This document shows positions 45,127 to 54,078 of a stretch of 64,000 bases of DNA, one piece after another; position 1 is the stretch's first letter, and each line of letters opens with the position of its first letter. This DNA comes from UBA1847 sp942492205 (lineage in GTDB: Bacteria; Pseudomonadota; Gammaproteobacteria; Steroidobacterales; Woeseiaceae), in assembly GCA_942492205.1 (NCBI GenBank), contig CALODT010000005.1:62001-126000 (forward strand). Reading direction: 5' to 3'. Made by a program: the position numbers and the translations under genes. The notes beneath the pieces were generated by a model. That model saw only the letters and a program-made list of their open reading frames with translations, had not been told where the DNA came from and searched no databases.

Positions 45127-46016
45127 GGGGCGGCGGTGTCGTCCAGAAACGCGTCGTAAGCCGGGAAGAACTCATTCGGCCGTTCGAAATGCGGCAAGGC
45201 GCCGGAGTTGAAGGCCTGCACGCGCCAGTTATCGCGTTGTTTTGCCCACCCAGCCTCGCTGAAGTCCTTGAAATCGCCACGTGTGCCGTGCGCGAGCCAT
45301 ACCGGTAGCTCAAGCCGCTCGTAGAGGTTCCGAATGTCACCACTGAAAAGTCGCCCTGACAGGAATGCCAGCGGCGCGTGCTCGGCACCGGGTTGATGCG
45401 TCGTCAAATCGTCGTATGCGGCAAGATCCTCATCGATATTTGCGGAGCCCCACGTGCGGCGCAGGAAATAGCGCACGACTCGTGGGTTCACCAGTCCCTT
45501 GAACAATGCGCGGCGCCAAAGTGGCACGTCAACAATGGATGCAAGCAGCCGCATCTCACGTGTGGACTCGTCCGGCCCGCGCAAGCGCTCCGAACCTTTG
45601 CGAAACCCGGTCGGCGTAATCAGTGCCAGCGTGCGCAGGCGAGAAGGCGCCTCCGTCGCGGCGCGAGCCAGGAACTCGCAGGACAGCGACAGCGCCAATG
45701 CGTCGATCTTCGTTTGCCCGCTATCGCTGGTGATAGCTTCCAGCATGTCTTGGACAGCATCGACGTACAGACGAATGGTGTAGTCACGCGGCGAGCGGTC
45801 GGACAGACCAAAACCGGGCAGGTCGGGTACGTACACGCGGCGCGATCCACGATAGCGATCAAAGATCGGTTTGACCTCATAGGCGGAGCCGGCTGCATTG
45901 ATGCTGTGAATCAGCAGCAGCGGTGGGCCATCGCCCGCGACGTAGTAGCTGACACGACCAGCGCGACTGTCAGTGACTTCGATTTGAGCGTCCAGGGCCG
46001 GTTTTAGCGCAGGCAT
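45123..46016 (-). CDS. Alpha/beta hydrolase upstream of bciB
   Basis: This 297-residue alpha/beta-hydrolase (counted from ATG 46016) has LLLIHSINAAGSAYE as oxyanion strand, a modified nucleophile elbow ALSLSCEF in place of the usual GxSxG, and a late PHFERP histidine. A GTG at 46061 could extend it by 15 residues. It overlaps bciB by 4 bp, so it is made with the 8-vinyl reductase and may act on a pigment or lipid ester; that is inference. It is distinct from BchO. Confidence 0.8.
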   Translation of the reverse strand: MPALKPALDAQIEVTDSRAGRVSYYVAGDGPPLLLIHSINAAGSAYEVKPIFDRYRGSRRVYVPDLPGFGLSDRSPRDYTIRLYVDAVQDMLEAITSDSGQTKIDALALSLSCEFLARAATEAPSRLRTLALITPTGFRKGSERLRGPDESTREMRLLASIVDVPLWRRALFKGLVNPRVVRYFLRRTWGSANIDEDLAAYDDLTTHQPGAEHAPLAFLSGRLFSGDIRNLYERLELPVWLAHGTRGDFKDFSEAGWAKQRDNWRVQAFNSGALPHFERPNEFFPAYDAFLDDTAAP

Positions 46017-46096
46017 TTTTCGGCCATTCTTTTTGTTGTCTGCATAGTGACAGGGTAGCACCTGAAGACAGGATGCGCCTCAACACCGGCTGCGGC

Positions 46097-47155
46097 TCAG
46101 ATGTCGAGTGGGCCGACGGCCAGCGGTCTGTCGGCAATATGCTGCAGCTGATCAGCGGGCATGTTCCAGGCGTTTGCGAGCACATCGATACGCTGGCGCG
46201 TGCTTGCTGCAAAAAGGCCGAAGAGCCCGGCTTTCTGCAGGGAACAGTAGGCAGCGCCCTTTGGATCCATTACGAACATCGCCATGTGCGCTTCATGCCT
46301 CGCAAGCAGCGTGCTCAGGAAATCGCGCCAGAGCCCTTCATGCCCTTTCTTGATAACGACATCTGTCAGGCGCAGGTAGCGAAACCTCCTCGGATCGTAC
46401 CGTCGTCGGGCGGCAGGCACACGGCGAAGGACGTTGTTGTAAAGGGAGTCCCAGATGCTTCCGGAAGACAGCATGTCGACGTGCGTTACTGTCGCTCGCG
46501 CGCCGGCCACGATTTCATTCGCCCTGGTCACAGCGAAGTAACGCTCATTGCAGCCGTCGATCGCCTGCACGCCGCAGTCCGCGTAACTCTGCTGCAGAGC
46601 GATCGTGACCGCGTCCGCATTGAGCTGCTCCTCGATCTCGATACGTTCTCTCGGCCATTGCCGGTATGAAAGCAGCGACTCGAGCGAACCCAGCCTGACG
46701 GCACCCGCCGATTCCAGCGCCAGCCGGGAGCGGTGGTTGTTGCTTTCGATGCAGCCCCAGGAAAGCAGAGGCCGGCCGCCACTCTGCGTCGCAAGCCAGT
46801 CAAAAGTGCGTTTAACGACGTGCCCGCCGAGACCGCGGCCCCGGGCTTCCGGGGCAAGCGCAAGCAAGCCGCGATAAACGCCTGGCATCTGCTCGTCACC
46901 GATGCGCAGTGAACAGGTTGACAGTGCATAGGTTCCCAGCAGCCGGCCTTTTTCGCGAAGCTCGAGAAACGTGGCTGCGGGCAAGCGCTGCAGCTGTTCG
47001 GCAAGGCCGAGGCGGCGATAACGCACGCCCTCCGAGCCGAACTCCACGCCTTGCAACAGCGCGAGGAAGTCCGGTCCATAGCGGGGTTTCGCGACGATAC
47101 GGAGTTCGCGATCCGTATCCTCATGCAACGTTACGGTGTCTGTTAGCACTCTCAA
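46097..47155 (-). CDS. GNAT-family acetyltransferase in the PGC
   Basis: This 352-residue protein has a GNAT domain in its first half. The acyl-CoA pyrophosphate loop is at residues 105-110 (RGRGLG), following LLALAPEA, and a typical ESNNHRSRLALESAGAV segment comes at about 137-153. The second half (about 170-352) is a further GNAT-like or related fold without a clear second CoA loop. It is 7 bp after the ATP-grasp gene on the same strand. The pair could make an N-acylated or amide-linked product, but no substrate can be named. Confidence 0.75.
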   Translation of the reverse strand: MRVLTDTVTLHEDTDRELRIVAKPRYGPDFLALLQGVEFGSEGVRYRRLGLAEQLQRLPAATFLELREKGRLLGTYALSTCSLRIGDEQMPGVYRGLLALAPEARGRGLGGHVVKRTFDWLATQSGGRPLLSWGCIESNNHRSRLALESAGAVRLGSLESLLSYRQWPRERIEIEEQLNADAVTIALQQSYADCGVQAIDGCNERYFAVTRANEIVAGARATVTHVDMLSSGSIWDSLYNNVLRRVPAARRRYDPRRFRYLRLTDVVIKKGHEGLWRDFLSTLLARHEAHMAMFVMDPKGAAYCSLQKAGLFGLFAASTRQRIDVLANAWNMPADQLQHIADRPLAVGPLDI

Positions 47156-47162
47156 AACCGCA

Positions 47163-48356
47163 TTAATCCTCTTCAGGTCCCTGCCATTCGACGTCGAGAA
47201 CGGCCGCCGCCGCGAAAGTGTGCTTCGAAAACATCGTGCGCTTCAGGATGCGCCAGCTGCTGATCATCATGAAGAGGTAAGGCCAGGGATCCTCACGCAG
47301 CCAGGTGACGTCTCGAGCGCTCCTTAGCGCTCCAAGCCTGTTGCGAAACGTCTTGGGCGAGAACAGCGCAGACAGCACTAACGTAAAACAGGAGTAGGAT
47401 TCCGTCAGCCTGTCGTGTTTCCGGTGAACACGGCTCGCAGTTTGCTCGCCGAGGATCAAGGCTGCGAGCGCTTCGGTGCGCAGGAAATGAATGCCGCTCG
47501 TTGCGCGAGGATTGCACTCGATTGCCGCAACGCCGCAATTGTCATCGACAATAAAGTCGAAAGAGATAAACCCGGTATGACGGGACTGCTGCACAAACTC
47601 CTCGCACCACGCGTCAATCGAGGCGTGATCTGCTACGCGCTCGAAGCAGACGGCGACGCTGCCGTCACTTACAACTGCTCGATACGTCGCAGTGGCCAGC
47701 ACCTTTCCGTCACGTGCAATCAAGAAGCTGCTGTAGTGCGGGCCGCGCAGCCGCTGCTGAACGACACTGTGCTCATCGGCCTCAAACGAGCTGCCGGCGA
47801 CGTGATAGCTGACGTTTCTTCCGGAGCAGGAATGGCGCGGCTTTACGACGATGTCGTGGTCGCGGGCCGCCGCCTTGCTTGCGGCGTCGTTGCCGAGCCA
47901 GGTTGCCGGTACGCGCAGGCCGAAACGCTCGGCCATCTTGACGAACCTGAACTTGTCATGCAGCTCCAGCATGCGCGCCTGCGGAACGCAAAAAACACTG
48001 ACCTCAGACCCGAATGTGTCAGCAAGGGCCGCCGCATAGATGGATTCCTCCGACACCGGCACGACGAGGCTTACGTCGTTGTCGTCGATGATAGTCCGCA
48101 GCTCGCTTAGGTAACGATTGCGGTCTTTTACGGGACTTGTCACGCGAAAAGACCGTGCTACGGCACGCGATGTCCGTGCGAGGTGCATCGGCCAGGGTTC
48201 CGCAATCAGTACGCGCCAGCCTGACGCGTGGAAGCTGCGCGCAATGTCGAGCGCCACGGGGAGCCGACCCAGGGTCAGCAGAACGGTTTTTCCGGTTGTT
48301 GCTTGCACGCTCTCTAATCTGGCGTATTCGTGCTGACAATAATACCTGCTTGGCAT
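47163..48356 (-). CDS. ATP-grasp ligase in the PGC
   Basis: This 397-residue ATP-grasp protein shows an N-terminal Rossmann-like preATP-grasp part (TVLLTLGRLPVALDIARSFHASG near 19-41), the ATP-binding lysine segment DIVVKPRHSCSGRN, and the metal site AAIECNPRATSG near 290. Such enzymes form an acyl phosphate and couple it to an amine or thiol. It resembles carbamoyl-phosphate-synthase-like ATP-grasps of unknown function. It heads the minus-strand operon ATP-grasp-GNAT-hydrolase-bciB and is only 40 bp from the divergent P450 gene. The substrate is unknown. Confidence 0.8.
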   Translation of the reverse strand: MPSRYYCQHEYARLESVQATTGKTVLLTLGRLPVALDIARSFHASGWRVLIAEPWPMHLARTSRAVARSFRVTSPVKDRNRYLSELRTIIDDNDVSLVVPVSEESIYAAALADTFGSEVSVFCVPQARMLELHDKFRFVKMAERFGLRVPATWLGNDAASKAAARDHDIVVKPRHSCSGRNVSYHVAGSSFEADEHSVVQQRLRGPHYSSFLIARDGKVLATATYRAVVSDGSVAVCFERVADHASIDAWCEEFVQQSRHTGFISFDFIVDDNCGVAAIECNPRATSGIHFLRTEALAALILGEQTASRVHRKHDRLTESYSCFTLVLSALFSPKTFRNRLGALRSARDVTWLREDPWPYLFMMISSWRILKRTMFSKHTFAAAAVLDVEWQGPEED

Positions 48357-48396
48357 TCACCCGGTACTCCACGACTGCAACAGGTAAACTTGCTGA

Positions 48397-49782
48397 ATGG
48401 ACTCGCTCTACCGGCCGCCCGCACCAACGCCCAAAACGCCTATCCGTTCGCTGATTCGAGTCGTTCGACAGGGCGATGGCGATCTGCTGAGCCTGGTACC
48501 AATTGACGCTTACCAGAAACCGTACACCTATCTGGGCTATTCGCGTCGCTCAATCCTGCTCGTCAACGACCCGGAGATCGCCCGCGATATTCTCACCGAC
48601 CCGCTCGAGATCTTCCCCAAGAATGATCTCATGGTCGGCGCGCTGGAGCCGCTCGTAGGGGACTCGATTTTCGTCTCGAGCGGACCGACCTGGCGCCGAC
48701 AACGGACAATGATCGATCCGGCCTTTTCGCACATGCGTATCAATAAGGCATTTACGTCAATGTCTGCTGCTGTTGATGATTATGAGGCGGTACTCGATGA
48801 ACGGGCGCAGCGGGCGGAAGAGTTCTCGCTGGATCGGGCAATGAGTGAACTGACGGCGGACGTCATATGCCGCACGATATTTTCTTCGTCGCTGGCATCA
48901 CAAACCGCCCGCGAGGTGTTTGAGGCATTCTCCGAATTCGAGCGCAGCGTGGCGAGCGTCGATCTCAAGCAGCTGATCTTCGGTCGGCCCTGGTCTGACG
49001 TTCGCCAACCGGACAACGTTCTGTCGGCCTGCGAACGCATACGAGGGCACATTGGTGACCTGCTCGACCCCCGCTTGGGCGATGGTGCGAAGGAAATGGA
49101 TGACATCGTCTCTGCGGTTATCGCTGCACGCGATCCGGCAACAGGCAAAGGTTTCTCGCGGAAGGAACTGATCGACCAGATGGGCGTATTTTTTCTTGCC
49201 GGGCATGAAACGACGGCAAGTGTGCTGACCTGGGTGTTCTACATCCTGTCGGTGCGCCCGGATGTGGTGCAACGCATGCGAAACGAGATAGACGGCGTGG
49301 TTGGTGACGGGCCGGTTGAGTTTTCACAGGTCAAGCAGCTCAACTTCACGCGCTACGTGTTCCGTGAGGCATTGAGACTGTATCCACCCATCACGTTTAT
49401 TCCTCGCGTAGCGGCTGAGAAGACCCGCATCGGCCATTTCACGGTGAAGAAAGGTGCGATGATCATGGTGTCGCCGTGGACCGCGCACCGCAACGCATCG
49501 CAGTGGCGAAATGCGGAGTACTTTGACCCCGATCGATTTGACAAGGCGTCCCGGGACCCGGAGGAGAATGGCGTGCTGATGTCGTTCGGGCTAGGGCCGC
49601 GTGTCTGCGTCGGTGCCGCTTTTGCAACCATAGAAAGCGGCCTAATCCTTGCGCGCCTCGTGCGCCGCTATGATTTTTCCACCGTTGACCCTGCGTCGGT
49701 TCGACCGGTAGCGCGCCTGACAACCCGTCCAGCCCAAGAGATTCGATGTCGCATATCGCGCCGGATCGGAGCCGTGTCGTGA
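48397..49782 (+). CDS. Cytochrome P450
   Basis: This 461-residue P450 has all core motifs: AGHETT at 268-273 (oxygen-activation helix), EALRLYP (the ExxR helix) and the heme loop FGLGPRVCVG with Cys404 as thiolate ligand. It lacks an N-terminal membrane anchor, as is usual for bacterial enzymes. It overlaps crtD by 37 bp, so it is co-translated with a carotenoid desaturase; hydroxylation or further oxidation of a carotenoid is the natural guess. Redox partners are not in the window. Confidence 0.92.
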   Translation: MDSLYRPPAPTPKTPIRSLIRVVRQGDGDLLSLVPIDAYQKPYTYLGYSRRSILLVNDPEIARDILTDPLEIFPKNDLMVGALEPLVGDSIFVSSGPTWRRQRTMIDPAFSHMRINKAFTSMSAAVDDYEAVLDERAQRAEEFSLDRAMSELTADVICRTIFSSSLASQTAREVFEAFSEFERSVASVDLKQLIFGRPWSDVRQPDNVLSACERIRGHIGDLLDPRLGDGAKEMDDIVSAVIAARDPATGKGFSRKELIDQMGVFFLAGHETTASVLTWVFYILSVRPDVVQRMRNEIDGVVGDGPVEFSQVKQLNFTRYVFREALRLYPPITFIPRVAAEKTRIGHFTVKKGAMIMVSPWTAHRNASQWRNAEYFDPDRFDKASRDPEENGVLMSFGLGPRVCVGAAFATIESGLILARLVRRYDFSTVDPASVRPVARLTTRPAQEIRCRISRRIGAVS

Positions 49783-51278
49783 CCAAGCGAAACGCCCAGA
49801 AACACGTCGTTGTCGTCGGCGCTGGAATTGGCGGCCTGACGGCCGCGCTGGATCTTGCGTCTTCCGGTTTTCGGGTGACGTTGCTGGATCGGCAGTCGTC
49901 GCCAGGCGGCAAAATGCGAGAAATCGAGGTGGATGGCGCGGGCATCGACTCGGGGCCAACCGTGTTTACCATGCGCTGGGTTTTCGAAGAGCTGTTTGCC
50001 GATGCCGGCGAGCTGTTCGGCGATCATGTCACGCTGCGCGCATCCGACGTCCTTGCGCGCCACTCGTGGACAGATGGCAGTCGGCTAGACCTGTATGCAG
50101 ACATCGACAGGTCCGTTGCAGCCATCGATGCGTGGGGTGGCTCAAAGGCGGCAAATTCCTATCGACGTTTCGCTTTCGAGTCACAGCGCATATTCGAAAC
50201 GCTCGATCACTCCTTCATGCGCGTCGAGCGTCCCGGAACGGCCGGGCTCGTCAAGTCGCTGGGTTTTTCCGGAGTTCCGCGTCTGCTTGCAACCAAGCCG
50301 TTCACGACCCTGTGGACTGAGCTTGGCAGACAATTTGAGGATCTACGGCTGCGCCAACTGTTTGCTCGCTATGCAACTTACTGCGGCTCGTCGCCGTTCG
50401 ATGCGCCGGCAACGTTAATGCTCATCGCACACGCGGAGCGCGCCGGTGTCTGGTTCGTGGATGGTGGTATGCAGCGACTTGCCGAAGCGCTGGCCGAGTC
50501 AGCGACCCGGGCAGGCGCAGAAATTCGACCCGAAACCAACGTTGAGCAGGTAACGGTGATTCGAGGTCGCGCCACCGGCGTCGCGCTAAGCGATGGTACA
50601 TCGATCGCGGCGGACGCCGTCGTATTCAACGGTGATGTTGCCGCTTTGTCGGCGGGTTTGCTTGGCGATGCAGCCCGCAAAGCGATTCCGACAAGGCGAG
50701 GCGAGACGCGCTCACTATCGGCGATTACATGGGGATTGCGCGCGAGCCCTAGCGGCTTTTCGTTGCATCATCACAACGTCTTCTTCGGCAATGACTATGT
50801 CGACGAGTTCGACTCTATCTTTGCAAGACAGTCGGTGACCGCCTGTCCGACCGTGTACATCTGCGCTCAGGACCGGGCTGCGGGAGCGCGGCCGGATTCG
50901 CGCTCCGCTGAGCGCCTGCTGTTGCTGATTAATGCCCCTCCCCGCGAATTCGGGGAAGACGAACTGGAGCAACTCGAACAACGTACCTTCGCGCACCTCG
51001 AGCAGCAGCACGGCCTGCTGCTTGACAGGACGTCCGACGCGTCAGTCAGAACGTCGCCCAACGATTATGCGACACGTTTCCCGGGCAGCGAGGGCGCAAT
51101 TTATGGCTGGCCGACGCACGGCTGGTCAGGATCATTCAAGCGTCTCGGGTCTCGCTCGCGGCTGCCAGGACTTTACCTCGCCGGCGGTACCGTGCATCCG
51201 GGCCCGGGCGTGCCGATGACCGCGTTATCCGGCCGTATAGCGGCCAGCAGTATTCGTCGTGATCTCATGCCGGGCTAG
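49746..51278 (+). CDS. crtD: Carotenoid 3,4-desaturase CrtD
   Basis: CrtD introduces the C3,4 double bond in hydroxylated acyclic carotenoids. The 510-residue FAD protein has the Rossmann motif VVVGAGIGGLTAALDLASSG (about 22-41), GGKMREIEVDGAGIDSGPT, and the C-terminal FAD contact LYLAGGTVHPGPGVPMTALSG. The position beside the P450 and opposite crtI, together with crtC and crtF, favours CrtD over a second phytoene desaturase. The ATG at 49746 lies within the P450 end. Its stop overlaps the crtI stop tail to tail at CTAG. Confidence 0.88.
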   Translation: MSHIAPDRSRVVTKRNAQKHVVVVGAGIGGLTAALDLASSGFRVTLLDRQSSPGGKMREIEVDGAGIDSGPTVFTMRWVFEELFADAGELFGDHVTLRASDVLARHSWTDGSRLDLYADIDRSVAAIDAWGGSKAANSYRRFAFESQRIFETLDHSFMRVERPGTAGLVKSLGFSGVPRLLATKPFTTLWTELGRQFEDLRLRQLFARYATYCGSSPFDAPATLMLIAHAERAGVWFVDGGMQRLAEALAESATRAGAEIRPETNVEQVTVIRGRATGVALSDGTSIAADAVVFNGDVAALSAGLLGDAARKAIPTRRGETRSLSAITWGLRASPSGFSLHHHNVFFGNDYVDEFDSIFARQSVTACPTVYICAQDRAAGARPDSRSAERLLLLINAPPREFGEDELEQLEQRTFAHLEQQHGLLLDRTSDASVRTSPNDYATRFPGSEGAIYGWPTHGWSGSFKRLGSRSRLPGLYLAGGTVHPGPGVPMTALSGRIAASSIRRDLMPG

Positions 51279-52768
51279 GCAATACCGGCGGGCGCCGGGT
51301 CGGGTACCACCGTGTCCAGCACCTTGGCGGACGATATGACGCCCGGCATCCCGGCGCCGGGGTGGGTTCCCGCGCCGACCAGGTAAAGGCCTTGCAGTTC
51401 TTCGCTGCGATTGTGCGGCCGAAACCAGGCTGTCTGAGTCAATACGGGCTCTAGCCCGAACGCAGCACCCTTTACCGAGAACAGTCGCTGCTCAAAATCG
51501 AGCGGCGTCAGGAGTCTCGATGTCACAACGTGTCGGTCGAGATCCGGAAGAACGGATTCCGACAGATAACTGGCAATTGCCGCCCTGTAGTGTTCAGCAA
51601 CCTCCGGCCAATTCACGCCGCTGTCCTGGTGTGGCACCGGCGACAAAACATAAAAAGCGTCGCAACCCTCCGGTGCAAGCGACGAGTCTGTCGCCGTGGG
51701 CCTGTGGAGATAGAGACTGAAGTCGCTGGCGAGTGTCTTTTTTTCGAAGATGTCGTCGAGCAGTTCCTTGTAGCGTTCTCCAAGGAGCATCATGTGATGG
51801 GGTACATCCGGATATTGTCGATCAGTGCCGAAATACCACACGAACAGGCTCATCGAATAGCGCGCACGGCTGAGCTTACGATCAGTCCAGCGGCGGCGAG
51901 CGCTGGCAGGCACCAGGTACTTGTAGGTGGCCGCCGAATCTGCGTTCGATACGACGACGTTTGTATGCAGACGCTCGCCGGATTCGAGTTCAACACCAAC
52001 AGCGCGCCGTTTCTCTACAAGAATCTGTTTCACCGGCGCGTTGTAGCGAAGCTGCCCTCCCTGGGACTCAATCAGCGACACCAGGCCATTGACGATGCTG
52101 CCCGTACCTCCCATTGCGAAGTGCACCCCGTGCTTGCGTTCCAGCTGCGCGATCAGCGCGTACACGGCCGTGGCGCTGAACGGGTTTCCGCCTACCAGCA
52201 GGGGATGAAAACTGAATACCATACGAAGCTTCGGGTGTTTGATATAGCGGGCAACGAGGCCGTGCACCGAGCGGTAGAACTGGGTGCGGACAAGATCGGG
52301 CAGGACCGTGATCATTTTCAGCAGGGAGTCGAAAGACACGCTGAGCAAATCATCGAAGCCAACCTTGTAGAGATCCGCGCTGACCCTCAGGAACTGCTCG
52401 TAACCCTCCACGTCGTCCGGATTATAGCGACGTATCTGCGCCTTCATCGCCTCATGATCGCCGCTGTAATCAAACTGCGAGCCGTCGTCAAATCGAATAG
52501 TGTAGTAGGGCGTTATTTCGCGAAGGTCTAAATCATCGGACATCCGTTTGCCGCAAAGCTCCCACAGCTCCTCAAGCAGAAAAGGCGCCGTGACGATCGT
52601 CGGACCGGCATCGAAGACGAAGCCGTCCTGGTGATGCACGTAGGCGCGCCCGCCAGGCGCATCGAGTCTCTCGCATACGGTTACCTTGTAGCCACGGGCC
52701 CCGAGGCGCACCGCAGCAGCGAGGCCGCCGAAGCCGCTACCGATCACAATGGCGTTCGTAGATTTCAT
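51275..52768 (-). CDS. crtI: Phytoene desaturase CrtI
   Basis: CrtI dehydrogenates phytoene stepwise to neurosporene or lycopene. The 497-residue FAD enzyme has IVIGSGFGGLAAAVRL (about 7-22), the GGRAYVHHQDGFVFDAGPT region, and the C-terminal LYLVGAGTHPGAGMPGVISSAKVL motif. The ATG at 52768 is the only good start. The gene converges on crtD with a 4-bp overlap and diverges from a membrane-protein gene; a TATAAT-like box on the minus strand at 52826-52831 may serve it, without a clear -35. Confidence 0.95.
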   Translation of the reverse strand: MKSTNAIVIGSGFGGLAAAVRLGARGYKVTVCERLDAPGGRAYVHHQDGFVFDAGPTIVTAPFLLEELWELCGKRMSDDLDLREITPYYTIRFDDGSQFDYSGDHEAMKAQIRRYNPDDVEGYEQFLRVSADLYKVGFDDLLSVSFDSLLKMITVLPDLVRTQFYRSVHGLVARYIKHPKLRMVFSFHPLLVGGNPFSATAVYALIAQLERKHGVHFAMGGTGSIVNGLVSLIESQGGQLRYNAPVKQILVEKRRAVGVELESGERLHTNVVVSNADSAATYKYLVPASARRRWTDRKLSRARYSMSLFVWYFGTDRQYPDVPHHMMLLGERYKELLDDIFEKKTLASDFSLYLHRPTATDSSLAPEGCDAFYVLSPVPHQDSGVNWPEVAEHYRAAIASYLSESVLPDLDRHVVTSRLLTPLDFEQRLFSVKGAAFGLEPVLTQTAWFRPHNRSEELQGLYLVGAGTHPGAGMPGVISSAKVLDTVVPDPAPAGIA

Positions 52769-52846
52769 CGGTAAGTGCCAGCCGTGTTTGTTGTTCGTCG
52801 AGGCGTACGCGATAGCCTTTATTCTATTATAAGATCGACCTTATGA

Positions 52847-53638
52847 ATGCGCATGTTTGTTTCCATCGGTAACGCAGCAGTGGTTGAACAACTCTTCCAT
52901 GCGCTTGTTGCCGTGCACATCGTGACCGGTTCTGTCGGTTTAATCTGCGTGTGGGTACCGATCTTCGGGAAAAAGGGCGGTTGGGCCCACAAGCGCTGGG
53001 GCAAGGTGTTTGCCTGGTCGATGCTGATTACCGGCAGTGTGGCGATCGGCATTAGCCTGTGTACGCTGCATTCTCCGTTAGCGACGCATACGTTTGCCGA
53101 TGATGCCGCAATGGTCCGCGGCGTCTTTGGCTGGATGATGCTCTATCTCGCGACCATGACTATCATGCTTGCCCGCTACGGTCTGCTTTGCATACGAAAC
53201 AAGCGGTCGCATGAGCGCAATCGCGAGGCCTTTAACTTCGTGCTGCAATTCGCGACATTTGTCACGGCGGCTAACTGCATGGTGCAGGGCGCTCTGCTGA
53301 AGAACGGTTTAATGATGGGGATCGCGATCGTAGGCCTGGCTGCAGCTGTGCTGAATACGCGATTCATACTGCAAAAGCGACCGCCCATGAATGAGTGGCT
53401 GATTCAGCACACGCGCGGACTGGTGGGCGCCGGCATCTCGGTGTACACGGCCTTTCTCGCGTTTGGCGCAGTGAACCTGCTGCCGGCCTATGCCTTTAAT
53501 CCATTGGTCTGGGCCACTCCGACGGTGCTTGGCGTCAGCCTGCTGCTCTACCATCAGCAACGTATCGTGGTTGCCCGACGGCGAGTCGCGTCGCGGCGGG
53601 CGGGTTCACCACCGGCAAGCGCTGCCACCGGCGATTAG
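52847..53638 (+). CDS. Multi-pass membrane protein, DUF2306-like
   Basis: This 263-residue protein has about seven membrane helices. The segment HIVTGSVGLICVW followed by KKGGWAHKRWGKVFAWSMLITG is typical of uncharacterised DUF2306-type membrane proteins. Conserved His residues in the first two helices (HALVAVHIV) could bind heme or metal, but this is not established. It is divergent from crtI and overlaps the tail of the next minus-strand gene by 4 bp. It marks the right end of the contiguous photosynthesis genes; a role in the pathway is unproven. Confidence 0.6.
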   Translation: MRMFVSIGNAAVVEQLFHALVAVHIVTGSVGLICVWVPIFGKKGGWAHKRWGKVFAWSMLITGSVAIGISLCTLHSPLATHTFADDAAMVRGVFGWMMLYLATMTIMLARYGLLCIRNKRSHERNREAFNFVLQFATFVTAANCMVQGALLKNGLMMGIAIVGLAAAVLNTRFILQKRPPMNEWLIQHTRGLVGAGISVYTAFLAFGAVNLLPAYAFNPLVWATPTVLGVSLLLYHQQRIVVARRRVASRRAGSPPASAATGD

Positions 53639-53919
53639 TCATCGGCAGGCTGCCAGCGCAGCACGAGGTCCCAGATGTGGAAGACCAGCGCGCATAGCAG
53701 GAACACGGCGATGTGCTGCCAGCCTGCTTCCGTGAGGGACGCACGCAGTGCCAGCATGATGCTGGCACCCGCACAGATATTGACGACCAGAGGTAGCGGC
53801 GCGATGCCGACGCCCTTCGTCTTGCGCAGCGTTGTAATCAGGATAATCTCGAGCACCAGTAACACGATCATCAGATCGACAATGCGGCCGCTGCCTAGCA
53901 AAGCCTCAAGTTCGCTCAT
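53635..53919 (-). CDS. Small membrane protein, 94 residues
   Basis: The product is 94 residues with about three hydrophobic segments (about 16-32, 43-58 and 68-86). A TAAGGA site directly precedes the ATG, which supports real expression. I do not recognise the family. It converges on the DUF2306-like gene with a 4-bp overlap of the stop ends. Immediately upstream lies the patch of gene remnants. Confidence 0.6.
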   Translation of the reverse strand: MSELEALLGSGRIVDLMIVLLVLEIILITTLRKTKGVGIAPLPLVVNICAGASIMLALRASLTEAGWQHIAVFLLCALVFHIWDLVLRWQPADD

Positions 53920-53993
53920 TCCTTAACCCCCTGTCTGTTCGCTGCAACGCCGCATCAGGCGCGTGCAAGGGCGTACCCACTACCAGCTGCTGT

Positions 53994-54078
53994 TCAGCTT
54001 TCGCGCAGGTAACCCCCGGAGTGCAGCTTGTCATGGTCCTCAAACCAGCGGTCGCCGATGTCGGTCCGGTAATACATA
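53994..54078 (-). repeat. 85-bp direct repeat, copy A (3' end of ATP-grasp gene)
   Basis: These 85 bp match 56543-56627 at 84 positions in the same orientation. They contain the stop codon and last 27 codons of the ATP-grasp gene at 56543-57841, but here they are fused out of frame to a broken DUF3422 copy. The junction with DUF3422 is exactly at 54078/54079. Confidence 0.95.

Noticed and set aside
51530..52531. 333-codon ORF on the plus strand opposite crtI
   Set aside because: crtI is certain on the minus strand over the whole span; the antisense frame has no ribosome site and no recognisable motif.
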